From NCBI GenBank assembly GCA_964507445.1, contig CAZDQF010000011.1:62001-126000 (forward strand): a DNA stretch of 64,000 bases, read 5' to 3'. Shown in pieces: positions 42,994 through 51,925 of this stretch. The stretch is from GCA-2683135 sp964507445. GTDB lineage: Bacteria > Planctomycetota > GCA-002687715. Positions within the stretch are counted from its first letter, which is position 1. Each line of letters opens with the position of its first letter. The notes beneath the pieces were generated by a model. It saw only the letters and a program-made list of their open reading frames with translations, ran no database searches and was not told where the DNA came from. Both the position numbers and the translations under genes were made by a program.

Positions 42994-43992
42994 ATGGACG
43001 CGGCGGCGCAGGCATTGGTGGAGTTGGGACGACGGGTGCGGACCCGTATCCGGGCCGGCATGGCCGGCCAGCAACCCCGGCTGGCGCAGCCCGCGGCGGC
43101 TGGGGTGGGAGACCTGCAGTACGGCCTGGACATGCTGGCGGAGGAGGAGCTGCTGTCCGCCGTGCGGGAGTTGTTCGCGGGGGAGGGACCCCTGCGCCTG
43201 CTGTCGGAGGGGCTGTCTGCGTCCGGCGAGACGGTGTTCCCCGGCGCCGCCGGTCGGGTCCTGGTGGTGGACCCCATCGACGGCACCCGTGGGCTCATGC
43301 ACGACAAGCGCAGCGCGTTCTTCCTCGCCGCCCTGGCCCCCGACGGTCCGGCGCCGCGCCTTCGAGACGTCACCCACGCGTGCCTCCTGGAGTTGCCCTG
43401 TACCCGCTCCGAGCTGTCGGACGTCCTGGTGGTCTCCCCGGAGGGCGGGCTGGAGGCGTGGACCGAGGACGTGAGCGGCGGCCCGACGCGACCCCTTGCC
43501 GCTCAGCCGTCCCAGGCCACGGACCTGGATCATGGGTTCGCCACGGTGGTCCGCTTCTTCGGCGGCGCCGGTCGTGAGCTGGGGGAGTTGCAGGATCGCC
43601 TGTTCGAGGCCCTGATGCCCGGGCGTCCGGAGGACTGGATGGGGGTCTTTGAAGACCAGTACATCTGCAACGGTGGTCAGATGCACGCCCTCATCACCGG
43701 GCGAGACCGGTTCATCGCCGACCTGCGACCGTTGTTTCGCCACGGCATGGGCGGTCGGCTGTTGTGCTCCCATCCCTACGACGTGCTCGCCACTCCCATC
43801 GCGGAGGCCGCCGGGGTGGTGGTCACGGACGCCACGGGGCAGCCCCTGGACGTGCCCCTGGACCTGCACACGGACGTGGCCTGGGTGGGCTACGCCTCGG
43901 AGGCGCTGCGGTCCCGGATCGAGCCCGCGTTGCTGGACAGCCTGAAGGAGCGGCCGGGAGGCTCATCGGATCATGGACACCCGACCGTTTGA
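42994..43992 (+). CDS. Inositol monophosphatase-like protein
   Basis: A 332-residue protein of the IMPase/FBPase/CysQ superfamily. The metal-binding core VLVVDPIDGTRGLMHDKRSAFF and the C-terminal LLCSHPYDVLATPIAEAAGVVVTDATG, with the third metal Asp, are clear. The usual GEE motif is altered to LLSEGLSASGE, and the middle of the protein is enlarged. Dephosphorylation of an inositol phosphate, a sugar bisphosphate or PAP are all possible. It overlaps the PLD gene by 20 bases. Confidence 0.75.
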   Translation: MDAAAQALVELGRRVRTRIRAGMAGQQPRLAQPAAAGVGDLQYGLDMLAEEELLSAVRELFAGEGPLRLLSEGLSASGETVFPGAAGRVLVVDPIDGTRGLMHDKRSAFFLAALAPDGPAPRLRDVTHACLLELPCTRSELSDVLVVSPEGGLEAWTEDVSGGPTRPLAAQPSQATDLDHGFATVVRFFGGAGRELGELQDRLFEALMPGRPEDWMGVFEDQYICNGGQMHALITGRDRFIADLRPLFRHGMGGRLLCSHPYDVLATPIAEAAGVVVTDATGQPLDVPLDLHTDVAWVGYASEALRSRIEPALLDSLKERPGGSSDHGHPTV

Positions 43993-44662
43993 CGAGGTCC
44001 TGAAGCGAACCCTGGACGATGGTCGGCTGTCCCGTTCCGAGGAGCGGGCCCTGCGGGCCGTGGTGGCGGAGCTGGGGACCGACGGGCGCAGGCGGGCGCT
44101 GCTCCGCAGCCGGGTGTTCGAGATCGCCCACGAACACGCCCCGGACCGGCGTGTGGTCGGCGCCCTGCTGGATTGGCTGAAGGGAGTCCTCAACGCCATG
44201 GAGCCCGATGAGGCGCCGGACGGGCCGGCCCCCCTGGAGGTGGTGTTCAGCCCGGGAGACGATTGCCTCAACCGCATCCGATCCCTCATCGATGGGTCCC
44301 GGTCCTCCGTGGACGTGTGCGTGTTCACCCTCACGGACGACAGGATCGCAGGCCCGTTGCTCCGGGCCCACGGCCGCGGGGTGAAGGTCCGTATCCTCAC
44401 GGACGACGACAAGAGCGGGGACCTGGGCTCGGACGTCGCGCGGCTGGCAGAGCAGGGAGTGCCGGTACGGATGGACCGATCCCCTTGCCACATGCACCAC
44501 AAGTTCGCCGTCTTCGACCGGCAGACGGTGCTGGCCGGGTCTTACAACTGGACCCGGGCCGCGGCCCGTGAGAACGAGGAGAACATCGTCGTCCTCGGAG
44601 ACCCCCGGGCGGTGAAGGCGTTCTCGGTGGAGTTCGAGGACCTCTGGCGACGCTTCGGTTGA
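43973..44662 (+). CDS. Single-HKD phospholipase D-like hydrolase
   Basis: A 229-residue protein with one HKD motif, HHKFAVFDRQTVLAGSYNWT (residues about 174-193), followed by ENEENIVV. This is the form of the Nuc endonuclease and of mitochondrial cardiolipin hydrolase, which act as dimers. The first 60 residues (FDEVLKRTLDDGRLSRSEERALRAVVAELG) look like a TerB-type helical domain fused in front. No signal peptide is seen. It could cleave nucleic acid or phospholipid. Its stop lies in a palindrome shared with the convergent gene. Confidence 0.75.
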   Translation: MDTRPFDEVLKRTLDDGRLSRSEERALRAVVAELGTDGRRRALLRSRVFEIAHEHAPDRRVVGALLDWLKGVLNAMEPDEAPDGPAPLEVVFSPGDDCLNRIRSLIDGSRSSVDVCVFTLTDDRIAGPLLRAHGRGVKVRILTDDDKSGDLGSDVARLAEQGVPVRMDRSPCHMHHKFAVFDRQTVLAGSYNWTRAAARENEENIVVLGDPRAVKAFSVEFEDLWRRFG

Positions 44663-44669
44663 GCGCTCA
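44660..44669. other. Palindrome TGAGCGCTCA containing both convergent stop codons
   Basis: A 10-base perfect palindrome. Its first three bases are the TGA of the PLD gene, and its last three are the TGA of the FAH gene read on the minus strand. It may serve as a compact convergent 3' end; no T-run is present. Confidence 0.6.
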
Positions 44670-45512
44670 GGCGCCGCCCATGGGGTTGCGTAGCTCGCCG
44701 ATGCCGTCGATGGCGATGCGCACCTCGTCCGCGTCCTTCAGGCAGAACTCGTCGGGGGGGACGATGCCCGTGCCGGTCATGAGGAGGCAGCCGTCCGGGA
44801 ACCGGTTGTGTCGATAGAGCCATGACACCAGATCTTCCGGGGAGCGCTTGAGCCGCGAGAGCGGCGCCTCTCCCTGAAACACCGCCGCGCCGTCCCGGTG
44901 GATCTCCATGTGGATGACCGACTCACGGGGCAACGGTTCGTCCCGGATGACCAGGCCGGGTCCCACCGCTGCGCAGGCGGCGAACACCTTCGCCTGAGGG
45001 AGGTAGAGGGGATTGGCCCCTTCGATGTCGCGGCAGGAGAGGTCGTTGCCGATGGTGTAGCCGAAGATCCGGCCTTCGGCGGTGACCGCCACGGTGAGCT
45101 CTGGCTCGGGCACGATCCAGCGCGAGTCGGATCGAAGCGTCATGGGCTGCCCATGGCCCACCACCCGGTGAGGCGTGGCCTTCAGGAACAGCTCCGGGCG
45201 GTCCGCCTCGTACACGAGGTCGTAGAAGTTGGAGCCCCCCGCCTGCGCCGACTCCTCCATGCGCGCGGTGCGCGAGCGTTCCCAGGTCACCCCGGCGGCC
45301 CAGACTTCCTGGGACTCCAGGGGCGGAAGGGTGATGGGGTCCCCGGGATCCTCCAGGGGTTCTCCGCTGCGCAGCCCGTCGCGGATCAGCGCCGCGGGGT
45401 CGGCGGCGCGGAACACGGCGTCCCAGCTCAAGGCCCTCAACAGGTGGTTGGGGCCCTCTCCGTCTCGTGCCACCAGGCCGTCGGCGGCGCCGTGGACCCG
45501 CAGGTCAGGCAT
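44667..45512 (-). CDS. Fumarylacetoacetate hydrolase family enzyme
   Basis: A 281-residue FAH-superfamily protein. EVWAAGVTWERSRTARMEES, YEADRPELFLKATPHRVVG, WIVPEPELTVAV (metal-binding Glu), GYTIGNDLSCRDIEGANPLYLPQAKVF and LLMTGTGIVPP are visible. The overall pattern is close to 2-keto-3-deoxy-D-arabinonate dehydratase-type members, which act on 2-oxo-3-deoxy sugar acids. The exact substrate is uncertain. It overlaps queF by 8 bases. Confidence 0.8.
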   Translation of the reverse strand: MPDLRVHGAADGLVARDGEGPNHLLRALSWDAVFRAADPAALIRDGLRSGEPLEDPGDPITLPPLESQEVWAAGVTWERSRTARMEESAQAGGSNFYDLVYEADRPELFLKATPHRVVGHGQPMTLRSDSRWIVPEPELTVAVTAEGRIFGYTIGNDLSCRDIEGANPLYLPQAKVFAACAAVGPGLVIRDEPLPRESVIHMEIHRDGAAVFQGEAPLSRLKRSPEDLVSWLYRHNRFPDGCLLMTGTGIVPPDEFCLKDADEVRIAIDGIGELRNPMGGA

Positions 45513-45852
45513 CGTGCCGCGCCTTGATCACCGAACGGATGCCCCCTCTTCCAGTCCAGCGGGTCTCGACCTCCATCCAGCGGGGAGCGCATTCCGCCAC
45601 CAGATGGTTGAGGATCTCGTTGGTCACGTCCTCATAGAAGATGCCTCTGTTGCGGAACGACTGGTAGTAGAGCTTGAGGCTCTTCAGCTCGATGCACCGG
45701 TCGGCTGCGGTGTAGCGCAGGACCACGGTGGCGTAGTCCGGGTGCCCGGTCATGGGACACACGGAGGTGAACTCCTCGCAGATGTGCTCGATGACGTAGG
45801 GCCGATCCGGGTGGGGATTGTCGAAGACCTCGATGGCGGGGGAGTCACTCAT
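45505..45852 (-). CDS. queF: NADPH-dependent 7-cyano-7-deazaguanine reductase
   Basis: A 115-residue protein of the short (YkvM-type) QueF family, which reduces preQ0 to preQ1 in queuosine synthesis. The thioimide-forming Cys32 is in TSVCPMTGHPDY, which also holds Asp39. The NADPH motif is ELKSLKLYYQSFRN, with GIFYEDVTNEI next. No other queuosine gene is in the window. A TATAGT box lies 6 bases before the ATG. The scaffold gap lies about 150 bases upstream. Confidence 0.95.
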   Translation of the reverse strand: MSDSPAIEVFDNPHPDRPYVIEHICEEFTSVCPMTGHPDYATVVLRYTAADRCIELKSLKLYYQSFRNRGIFYEDVTNEILNHLVAECAPRWMEVETRWTGRGGIRSVIKARHDA

Positions 45853-45858
45853 GGGGTC

Positions 45859-45864
45859 ACTATA
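45859..45864 (-). promoter_or_regulatory. -10 box TATAGT of queF
   Basis: On the minus strand, a TANNNT box with a 6-base spacer to the queF ATG. No Shine-Dalgarno is present, so a leaderless mRNA is predicted. Confidence 0.55.
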
Positions 45865-46063
45865 AGAATTCGCGGTGGTTCACGGGAGAGCGCCCGCAAC
45901 GAGAAGCCGCCCCGGGGCGGGGGGGCCCGGCGGCCGGGGGGCGCGGGTGGGGGGCGGCGGAGTGGGACACCCCCAACACCCCGGTCATGGGGCGGGGGCC
46001 NNNNNNNNNNAATATTGGGGGGTGTTTCCCGGGAGAGCGCCCCAAACGACACGCCGCCGGGGG
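45864..46063. other. Scaffold join: 10-N gap flanked by imperfect direct repeats
   Basis: N bases occupy 46001-46010. The sequence at 45864-45917 is repeated imperfectly at 46011-46063, sharing GGGAGAGCGCCC and a following CGCCGCC/GCCGCC stretch with many scattered differences. Between them lies extremely G-rich sequence (gggcgg and similar). The likeliest reading is two contig ends that overlap but were not merged, with poor base quality. No gene is supported here; short open frames are chance. Confidence 0.7.
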
Positions 46064-46105
46064 CTTGGGGCTCGGGGCGGCCGTGGAGAGCTGGTGAGCT
46101 GCGGA

Positions 46106-48274
46106 TCAGTGGACGAACAGCATCTCCCGGTACTTGGGCAGGGGCCACAGCTCGTCATCCACCATGGTCTCCAGGGCGTCGCAGGCGGTTCGCGTCCGGT
46201 CCATGGCGGGGATCACCACGTCCCGCATGTGGGTCGCGTGGGCCGCCGGGTCCTCCCCGTGTCCGTTGTCTTCCGCTGCTTTGGTCAAGGCCTTGGTGGA
46301 CGTCAGCAGCTCGTTGACCGTCTCTGTGAGCTGGCCCAGGGACTCGTACTGGGCCGTGATGTCGAGCCCCTCGTTGGCGGCTCGTACAGCGGACAGGGAC
46401 CTGGCCGCGATCTCCTGCTGACGCAAGGCCGCGGGCAACACCATGGTGTTGGCCATGGAGAGCATGGACTGGGCTTCGATGGCGAGCGCCGTGGCGTAGC
46501 TCTCGTAGGCGATGTTGGCCCGCGCCTCGATCTCCCGCTGGTTGTACACCTCCGCCTTCTCGAACAGGGCCACGTTCTTCTCGCAGGCGTACTGGCCCAG
46601 GGCCGTCACCGTATCGCGGTAGTTGGGGAGCCCGCGGGACTCCGCTTCGTCGTGCCACTCCTTGGCGTAGTTGTTGCCGTTGAAGACCACGCGGTAGTGC
46701 TTCTGCAGGGTGTCGGCCACGATCTTGTGGATCGCGTCCTCGCCGCCGCCGGCCTTCTCGATCTCTTCCGCGAGGTGGTTCAGGGACTCCGCCACGATGG
46801 TGTTGAGGACCGTGTTCGGCTCCGCCACCGACTGGCTGGACCCCACGGCCCGGAACTCGAACTTGTTGCCGGTGAACGCGAACGGCGACGTGCGGTTGCG
46901 GTCCGTGGTGTCCCGCGGCAGCGGCGGCAGGGCGGTGACCCCGAGCTGCATCCGCTCCCGGGGCTGTTTCTCCGGGGCCGCGCCGCCCATGAGGGCCCGG
47001 CACACGCCGTCCAGCTCCTCCCCGATGTAGGCGGAGATGATGGCCGGCGGGGCCTCGTTAGCGCCCAGTCGGTGGTCGTTGCCGGCGCTGGCGATGGAGA
47101 TCCGCAGCAGGTCTGCGTGGAGGTCCACGGCGCGGATGACGGCGGTCAGGAACGCCAGGAAGCGTCCGTTCTCCGCGGGGGTGTCACCCGGCTCGAGCAG
47201 GTTCTCGCCCGTGTCCGTGGCCATGGACCAGTTGTTGTGCTTGCCGGACCCGTTGACCCCGGCGAACGGCTTCTCATGGAGGAGGCAGACGAATCCGTGG
47301 CGGGTCGCCACCTTGCGCATCACGTCCATGGTGAGCATGTTGTGGTCCGTCGCCACGGTGGCGCGTTCGAAGATGTGGGCCACCTCGAACTGGCTGGGGG
47401 CGACCTCGTTGTGCCGGGTCTTGATGGGGACCCCGAGCTTCCAGAGCTCGTACTCGCTGTCGCCCATGAAGTCGAGGACCCGCGGGCTGATGGTGCCGAA
47501 GTAGTGGTCGTCCAGTTCCTGGCCCTTCGGGGGCCGCGCGCCCATGAGCGTGCGCCCGGCGGCGATGAGGTCGGGTCGGTTGACGAAGAAGTGCCGGTCG
47601 ATGAGGAAGTACTCTTGCTCCGACCCGAGGGTGGGCCACACGTGGTGCGGCCGCTCGTCCCCGAGCAGACGGATGACGCGGAGGGCCGCCGCCTCCAGGG
47701 CCTGGTTGCTCCGCAGCAGCGGGGTCTTCTTGTCGAGGGCCTCGCCGGTCCATGAACAGAACGCCGTCGGGATGCAGAGGGTCGCGCCGTACTGTCCCTC
47801 TCGGATGAACGCGGGGGAGGTGGGGTCCCAGTTGGTGTAGCCCCGGGCCTCGAAGGTCTGACGGATGCCGCCGCTGGGGAACGAAGACGCGTCCGGTTCG
47901 CCCTGGATGAGGGCCTTGCCGGAGAACTCCAGCAGCAGCTGATCGCCCGTGGAGTTGAGGAACGAGTCGTGCTTCTCCGCGGTCAGCCCGGTCATGGGCT
48001 GGAACCAGTGGGAGTAGTGAGTGGCGCCTCGTTCGACGGCCCACTCCTTCATGGCGTTGGCGACGAGATCTGCGATCTTGGGATCCAGGTCCGCCCCCTT
48101 CTCCACGGATTCACGCAGCGCTGCGTAGCAGGACGCAGGCAGGCGCTCGCGCATGGCGCGGTCACCGAACACGTTCTCTCCGTACGTCTCGGACAGGGTC
48201 TCTCCGCCGTTGCCAATTCGTGCCGGACCCCGATCGACGATCGACGCCAAGGACTGCCGACGATTGCTGGACAT
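46106..48274 (-). CDS. glnN: Glutamine synthetase type III
   Basis: A 722-residue enzyme of the large GSIII class, which assimilates ammonia into glutamine. Typical segments are YGENVFGDRAMRERLP, THYSHWFQPMTGLTAEKHDSFL, LLLEFSGKALIQGEPDASSFPSGG, WPTLGSEQEYFLID, RHNEVAPSQFEVAHIFERATVATDHN, FAGVNGSGKHNNWSM, and a C-terminal helical part. The length fits GSIII (about 700-730). The ATG at 48274 has GGGAG upstream. A TATACT box at 48369-48364 would give a leader of about 80 bases. No nitrogen-regulator site is evident. Confidence 0.95.
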   Translation of the reverse strand: MSSNRRQSLASIVDRGPARIGNGGETLSETYGENVFGDRAMRERLPASCYAALRESVEKGADLDPKIADLVANAMKEWAVERGATHYSHWFQPMTGLTAEKHDSFLNSTGDQLLLEFSGKALIQGEPDASSFPSGGIRQTFEARGYTNWDPTSPAFIREGQYGATLCIPTAFCSWTGEALDKKTPLLRSNQALEAAALRVIRLLGDERPHHVWPTLGSEQEYFLIDRHFFVNRPDLIAAGRTLMGARPPKGQELDDHYFGTISPRVLDFMGDSEYELWKLGVPIKTRHNEVAPSQFEVAHIFERATVATDHNMLTMDVMRKVATRHGFVCLLHEKPFAGVNGSGKHNNWSMATDTGENLLEPGDTPAENGRFLAFLTAVIRAVDLHADLLRISIASAGNDHRLGANEAPPAIISAYIGEELDGVCRALMGGAAPEKQPRERMQLGVTALPPLPRDTTDRNRTSPFAFTGNKFEFRAVGSSQSVAEPNTVLNTIVAESLNHLAEEIEKAGGGEDAIHKIVADTLQKHYRVVFNGNNYAKEWHDEAESRGLPNYRDTVTALGQYACEKNVALFEKAEVYNQREIEARANIAYESYATALAIEAQSMLSMANTMVLPAALRQQEIAARSLSAVRAANEGLDITAQYESLGQLTETVNELLTSTKALTKAAEDNGHGEDPAAHATHMRDVVIPAMDRTRTACDALETMVDDELWPLPKYREMLFVH

Positions 48275-48363
48275 CTTCTCGACTCCCAAAGGACGAACCC
48301 AACCCGCATGAAGATCATGCGTCCGCGCAACCCGGGGCATCCCCCAGCCCCGAGGCGGCGGTC

Positions 48364-48369
48364 AGTATA
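48364..48369 (-). promoter_or_regulatory. -10 box TATACT upstream of glnN
   Basis: TATACT on the minus strand in the 199-base divergent gap between glnN and the epimerase gene. It would place the transcription start near 48357 and give a conventional leader with a Shine-Dalgarno site. Confidence 0.45.
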
Positions 48370-48460
48370 GGGGAATCTCGTCGTGGAGGATCGTGATGGT
48401 GGGGCTCGTGATCCGGGATGTGTGGAGGGATTGTGGAAGACACGAGCGGTGGCTCCGCCA

Positions 48461-48466
48461 TAGGCT
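48461..48466 (+). promoter_or_regulatory. -10 box TAGGCT of the epimerase gene
   Basis: A TANNNT box with a 7-base spacer to the ATG at 48474 and no Shine-Dalgarno. A leaderless transcript is predicted. Confidence 0.5.
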
Positions 48467-48473
48467 CGGGACC

Positions 48474-49373
48474 ATGCGAGCGGTGGTGACAGGAGCCGGG
48501 GGCTTCCTCGGGGAACACTTGCTGAGGGCCCTCCTGGAAGGGGGGCATCAGGTGACCGCCCTGTTGCGACCGGGCGGCTCCCGCCCCATCTGCGACGTCC
48601 CCTGCGAGGAGGCGGACCTGGCGGGCGGGGCCGTGCCCTCGGGGGTCTTCGGCGGCGCCGATGTGGTGTTCCATCTGGCCGCCCTGTACTCCGAGGGCGA
48701 GGCGGACACGGCGTCCATGCGCGCGGTCAACGTGGGCGGGACGGAGGCCGTGCTGGACGCGGCGGCTCGCGCGGACGTGTCCAGGGTCGTTCACTGCAGC
48801 ACCATGGGGACGTGCGCCCCCGTCCATGGGGAGGAGGCCATCACGGAGCGCGGGCGTCCGGACCCGTCTGCCTCCAGCCCCTACCACCGCACCAAGCTGG
48901 AGGCGGAGGACCTGGCGTTGCGGGAGCGGCGCCTGGAGGTGGTGGTGGTCAACCCGGCGGCCCCGGTGGGGGCGTTCGACCGCAGGCCCACGGTCACCGG
49001 CGCGCGCATCCTCGACATCCTGGAGGGCCGCTGGCCTCGCCTGCTCCAGGGGCCGGTGAACCACGTCTGCGCCGCGGCCTGCGTCCGCGGCATGGTCCTG
49101 GCGGCGGAGAAGGGGACGCCAGGGGAGCGCTATCTCCTTGGCGGTGAAGATCTTGGGCCGGATGAGCTGCTCCGGCGGGTGGCCCGCGCCGCGGGGAGCG
49201 AGGTGCCCCGCCGACCTTGGCTGTGGAGGTTGAGGGGCAAGGGCCGCCCCGCCCCCGGGGGCTTCCCGGTGGACGACCGGAAGGCCCGCCGTGAGCTAGG
49301 CCACGACGCTGCGGACCTGGACGCCGCGTTCGTCAGCGCCGTGGACTGGTTCCGCTCGTCCTCCCGGTCCTGA
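48474..49373 (+). CDS. NAD-dependent epimerase/dehydratase, HpnA-like
   Basis: A 299-residue extended short-chain dehydrogenase. The NAD-binding start is VVTGAGGFLGEHLLRALLEGG. VVFHLAALYSEGE is followed by VNVGGTEAVLDAAARADVSRVVHCSTMGTC. The YxxxK active site is in SPYHRTKLEAEDLA. VVVNPAAPVGAFDRRPTVTGARILDILEGRWP is close to hopanoid-associated sugar epimerases (HpnA). No other hopanoid genes are visible. It could act on another NDP-sugar or a dihydroflavonol-type substrate. Confidence 0.8.
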   Translation: MRAVVTGAGGFLGEHLLRALLEGGHQVTALLRPGGSRPICDVPCEEADLAGGAVPSGVFGGADVVFHLAALYSEGEADTASMRAVNVGGTEAVLDAAARADVSRVVHCSTMGTCAPVHGEEAITERGRPDPSASSPYHRTKLEAEDLALRERRLEVVVVNPAAPVGAFDRRPTVTGARILDILEGRWPRLLQGPVNHVCAAACVRGMVLAAEKGTPGERYLLGGEDLGPDELLRRVARAAGSEVPRRPWLWRLRGKGRPAPGGFPVDDRKARRELGHDAADLDAAFVSAVDWFRSSSRS

Positions 49374-49379
49374 CGCGGG

Positions 49380-51014
49380 TCACCGCAACTTCTCGAACTC
49401 ATCCCCCGCAGTCCAGGTAGGGGCCTGGTCGTCGGAGACGGTGCGGAGCAGGCACTCCAGCAGCAGGCGGGTGTCCTCCACGGCGCCGTTCAGGTTCCAC
49501 CGCGGGTCGAACTCGTCCGATGGCTGGTGGTAGCGGGTCCCGGTGTAGGACAGCTTGATCCGCCTGCGGACGTCGCCCCGTTCACGGAAGTCGTTGCCCG
49601 CCTTGAAGTAGGCCGACGGGACCCCGATACGGGCGAACGAGAAGTGGTCAGAGCGGTAGAAGTACCCCTTGTCCGTGTCCGGGTTCGCCACCAGCACCCG
49701 CCCCCGTCTCGTAGCCACGGTGTCGGCGAGGGAGGTGAGGGAGTTCTTGCCGTAGCCGATCATGGCCACGTCCTTGGTGGGTCCCCAGATGTTGATCCCG
49801 TCGATGTTGTAGTTGGCGATGATCTGCTTCTTCGGGATCGTGGGGTTGCGCGCGTAGTAGAGGGAGCCCAGGAGCCCTGACTCCTCCGCGGTCACCGCGG
49901 CGAAGAGGATCGTCCGGCGCGGCGGGTTGAGCAGGTTGGAGCAGGCCTTGGCCAGGGCGAGCATGGCGGCGGTGCCGGAGGCGTTGTCCAGGGCGCCGTT
50001 GTAGATCTCGTCGTCCCGCACGGGTCGACCCCGACCCAGGTGATCGAAGTGGGCGGTGACCACCACGGTCTCGTTGGCGAGCTTGGGGTCCGTCCCCGGG
50101 ATCTTGCCCAGGATGTTGGCGGACTGGATGTTGCGCACCGTGTTGTCCGTGGCCAGGTCCACCGTGACCCCCAGGGGGACCGGGCGGAAGGAGCGCCCCT
50201 CGGCCTTTGTTCGCAGCTCGTCCAGGTCATGGCCGCCCAGGGCCACCAGGCTCCTGGCGGCGTCCTCCGAGCACCATGACCGGATCTCGAGGGTCTTGTC
50301 TTCGTCACGGAACGGGAGCCAGAACCGCTCCAGCCCCTGCCCTGACTGGATCACCTGGAACGGGTAGCCGGCTGAGGGGGTGGTGTGGATGACGATGGCC
50401 CCGATGGCCCCGCGGCGAGCCGCTTCCTCGTACTTGTAGCTCCACCGTCCGTAGTACAGGCGGGTCTTGCCCGCGAAGAGACCGGGGTCCGTGGAGGGGT
50501 CGTTGTTCATGACCAGGACGACCTTGCCGGTCAGGTCCTGGTCCTTGTAATCGTCCCATTGCTGCTCGGGAGCGTTGATGCCGTAGCCGATGAACACCAG
50601 CTCGGCGTTCTTCCACTGGGTGATGTCCGTGGGCTTGGCGGCGAACGCGGTGTAGTCCCGAGGCGCGGTGAAGGACAGGGAGCGTCCATCAGCGGCCCGG
50701 GCTGTGAGGGGGCGGGACACCTTGGCGGTGATCCCCATGATGGGCACGGGCTGTTCCCAGTTTCCGTCCGGGCCGGCGGGCTGAACGCCGAGGCCTTGCA
50801 GCACGGTCTTGATGTACAGCTGCGAGAGCTCATCGCCCCGGGTCCCCACCCCACGCCCCTCCAGGAGGTCGTCGGAGAGGAAGCCCATGTGGGCGCCGAT
50901 CAAGGGGGCCGTGATCTGCTGTTCTGCCTCACGGATGACCTGCTGCAGGGGGGGCCTGGCCTGGGCGGTCAGGACGGCGCTCAAGATGAGGGAGGCGGCG
51001 AGGGAGCGGTTCAT
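49380..51014 (-). CDS. Exported M28 family zinc peptidase with PA-type insert
   Basis: A 544-residue secreted peptidase with signal peptide MNRSLAASLILSAVLTAQA. Residues about 130-270 form a protease-associated (PA) insertion. The M28 core has VVTAHFDHLG, NGALDNASGTAAML, AVTAEESGLLGSLYYA and FYRSDHFSFARIGVP, which supply the metal ligands and the catalytic Glu. It should trim amino acids or dipeptides from peptides outside the cytoplasm. The ATG overlaps the stop of the beta-lactamase-like gene (ATGA), so it is the last gene of a three-gene operon. Confidence 0.9.
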   Translation of the reverse strand: MNRSLAASLILSAVLTAQARPPLQQVIREAEQQITAPLIGAHMGFLSDDLLEGRGVGTRGDELSQLYIKTVLQGLGVQPAGPDGNWEQPVPIMGITAKVSRPLTARAADGRSLSFTAPRDYTAFAAKPTDITQWKNAELVFIGYGINAPEQQWDDYKDQDLTGKVVLVMNNDPSTDPGLFAGKTRLYYGRWSYKYEEAARRGAIGAIVIHTTPSAGYPFQVIQSGQGLERFWLPFRDEDKTLEIRSWCSEDAARSLVALGGHDLDELRTKAEGRSFRPVPLGVTVDLATDNTVRNIQSANILGKIPGTDPKLANETVVVTAHFDHLGRGRPVRDDEIYNGALDNASGTAAMLALAKACSNLLNPPRRTILFAAVTAEESGLLGSLYYARNPTIPKKQIIANYNIDGINIWGPTKDVAMIGYGKNSLTSLADTVATRRGRVLVANPDTDKGYFYRSDHFSFARIGVPSAYFKAGNDFRERGDVRRRIKLSYTGTRYHQPSDEFDPRWNLNGAVEDTRLLLECLLRTVSDDQAPTWTAGDEFEKLR

Positions 51015-51925
51015 GGGGTTTCCTTGCTTGCGTGTTTCCACACGACCTCGGAGATGCGGCGCACCATGGTACCGGCGGCGTCCTCATGATCGAACCCGCG
51101 GGTCAGGACCACGAGGATGTAGGGTGAGCGATCCGCCGGGTAGACGATGGCGGAATCATGCCGGATCCTGGTGATGAGCCCGGTCTTGTGAGCCACCGCG
51201 GTGCCCTCTGGCACACCGGCGGGGATCATGTCGTTGAACTCCTGGGCCAGGAGGACGCGGATCATCTCCTCCCGTGACTCGGGGGAGACGCCCTGGCCCT
51301 CGTGGATGGCCGAGAGCAGCAACATGAGGTCGTAGGCCGTGGTGACGTTGTTCATCCCGGCCTCGAAGGCCGGGATGTCCTCCACGCCCCGCAGCACCTT
51401 CATGTCGTCACAGCCCAGGTCCCGGAGGGTCCCCTGGACCCGCTCCGCGTTCACCCGCTGGATCACGATGTTGGTGGCCAGGTTGCTGCTCCGGACCATC
51501 ATGCGGCGGATGAGTTCGCGCATGGGCAGGCCGGTGCCGATGCGTTGATAGAGGTCGGATTCGCTGTCCCGGTCCGGGCTGAGGGAGAAGCCGGACCCGT
51601 CCGCGATGCTGCTGAACCTGTTGGTCACGGGGATCGCGGCGTCCATGGCCCCGGCCCCGGCGTCGTGCTGCCTGTAGGCCTCGAACATGACCGCGGTCTT
51701 CATGGTGCTGGCGGCGTGCATGACCAGGTGCCCGTTCAGGAGCACGGTGCCGCCGCTCTCGAGATCGCGAAAGGCGACGGCCACCTCCTCTCCCTGGAGG
51801 TCGGCGCAAAGCGCCTGGATCTCGGACGCCAGGGAATCGAACCGGGGTGAATGACTGTGGGATGCGCAGGCCGTCATGAAGAGCAGAGCCGCCGCGGTCA
51901 GCAGGGTGACGGGGGCGCCCGTCAT
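51011..51925 (-). CDS. Class A beta-lactamase-like lipoprotein
   Basis: A 304-residue protein with lipobox MTAC (Cys20). The serine hydrolase motifs are Ser73-x-x-Lys76 (STMK), SSN at 146-148 where class A enzymes have SDN, Glu188 in FEAGMN at the omega-loop position (ExxLN in the class), and KTG at 247-249. The spacing fits class A. The SDN to SSN change and the membrane anchor leave open whether it hydrolyses beta-lactams or a cell-wall peptide. It overlaps both neighbours by four bases. Confidence 0.82.
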   Translation of the reverse strand: MTGAPVTLLTAAALLFMTACASHSHSPRFDSLASEIQALCADLQGEEVAVAFRDLESGGTVLLNGHLVMHAASTMKTAVMFEAYRQHDAGAGAMDAAIPVTNRFSSIADGSGFSLSPDRDSESDLYQRIGTGLPMRELIRRMMVRSSNLATNIVIQRVNAERVQGTLRDLGCDDMKVLRGVEDIPAFEAGMNNVTTAYDLMLLLSAIHEGQGVSPESREEMIRVLLAQEFNDMIPAGVPEGTAVAHKTGLITRIRHDSAIVYPADRSPYILVVLTRGFDHEDAAGTMVRRISEVVWKHASKETP

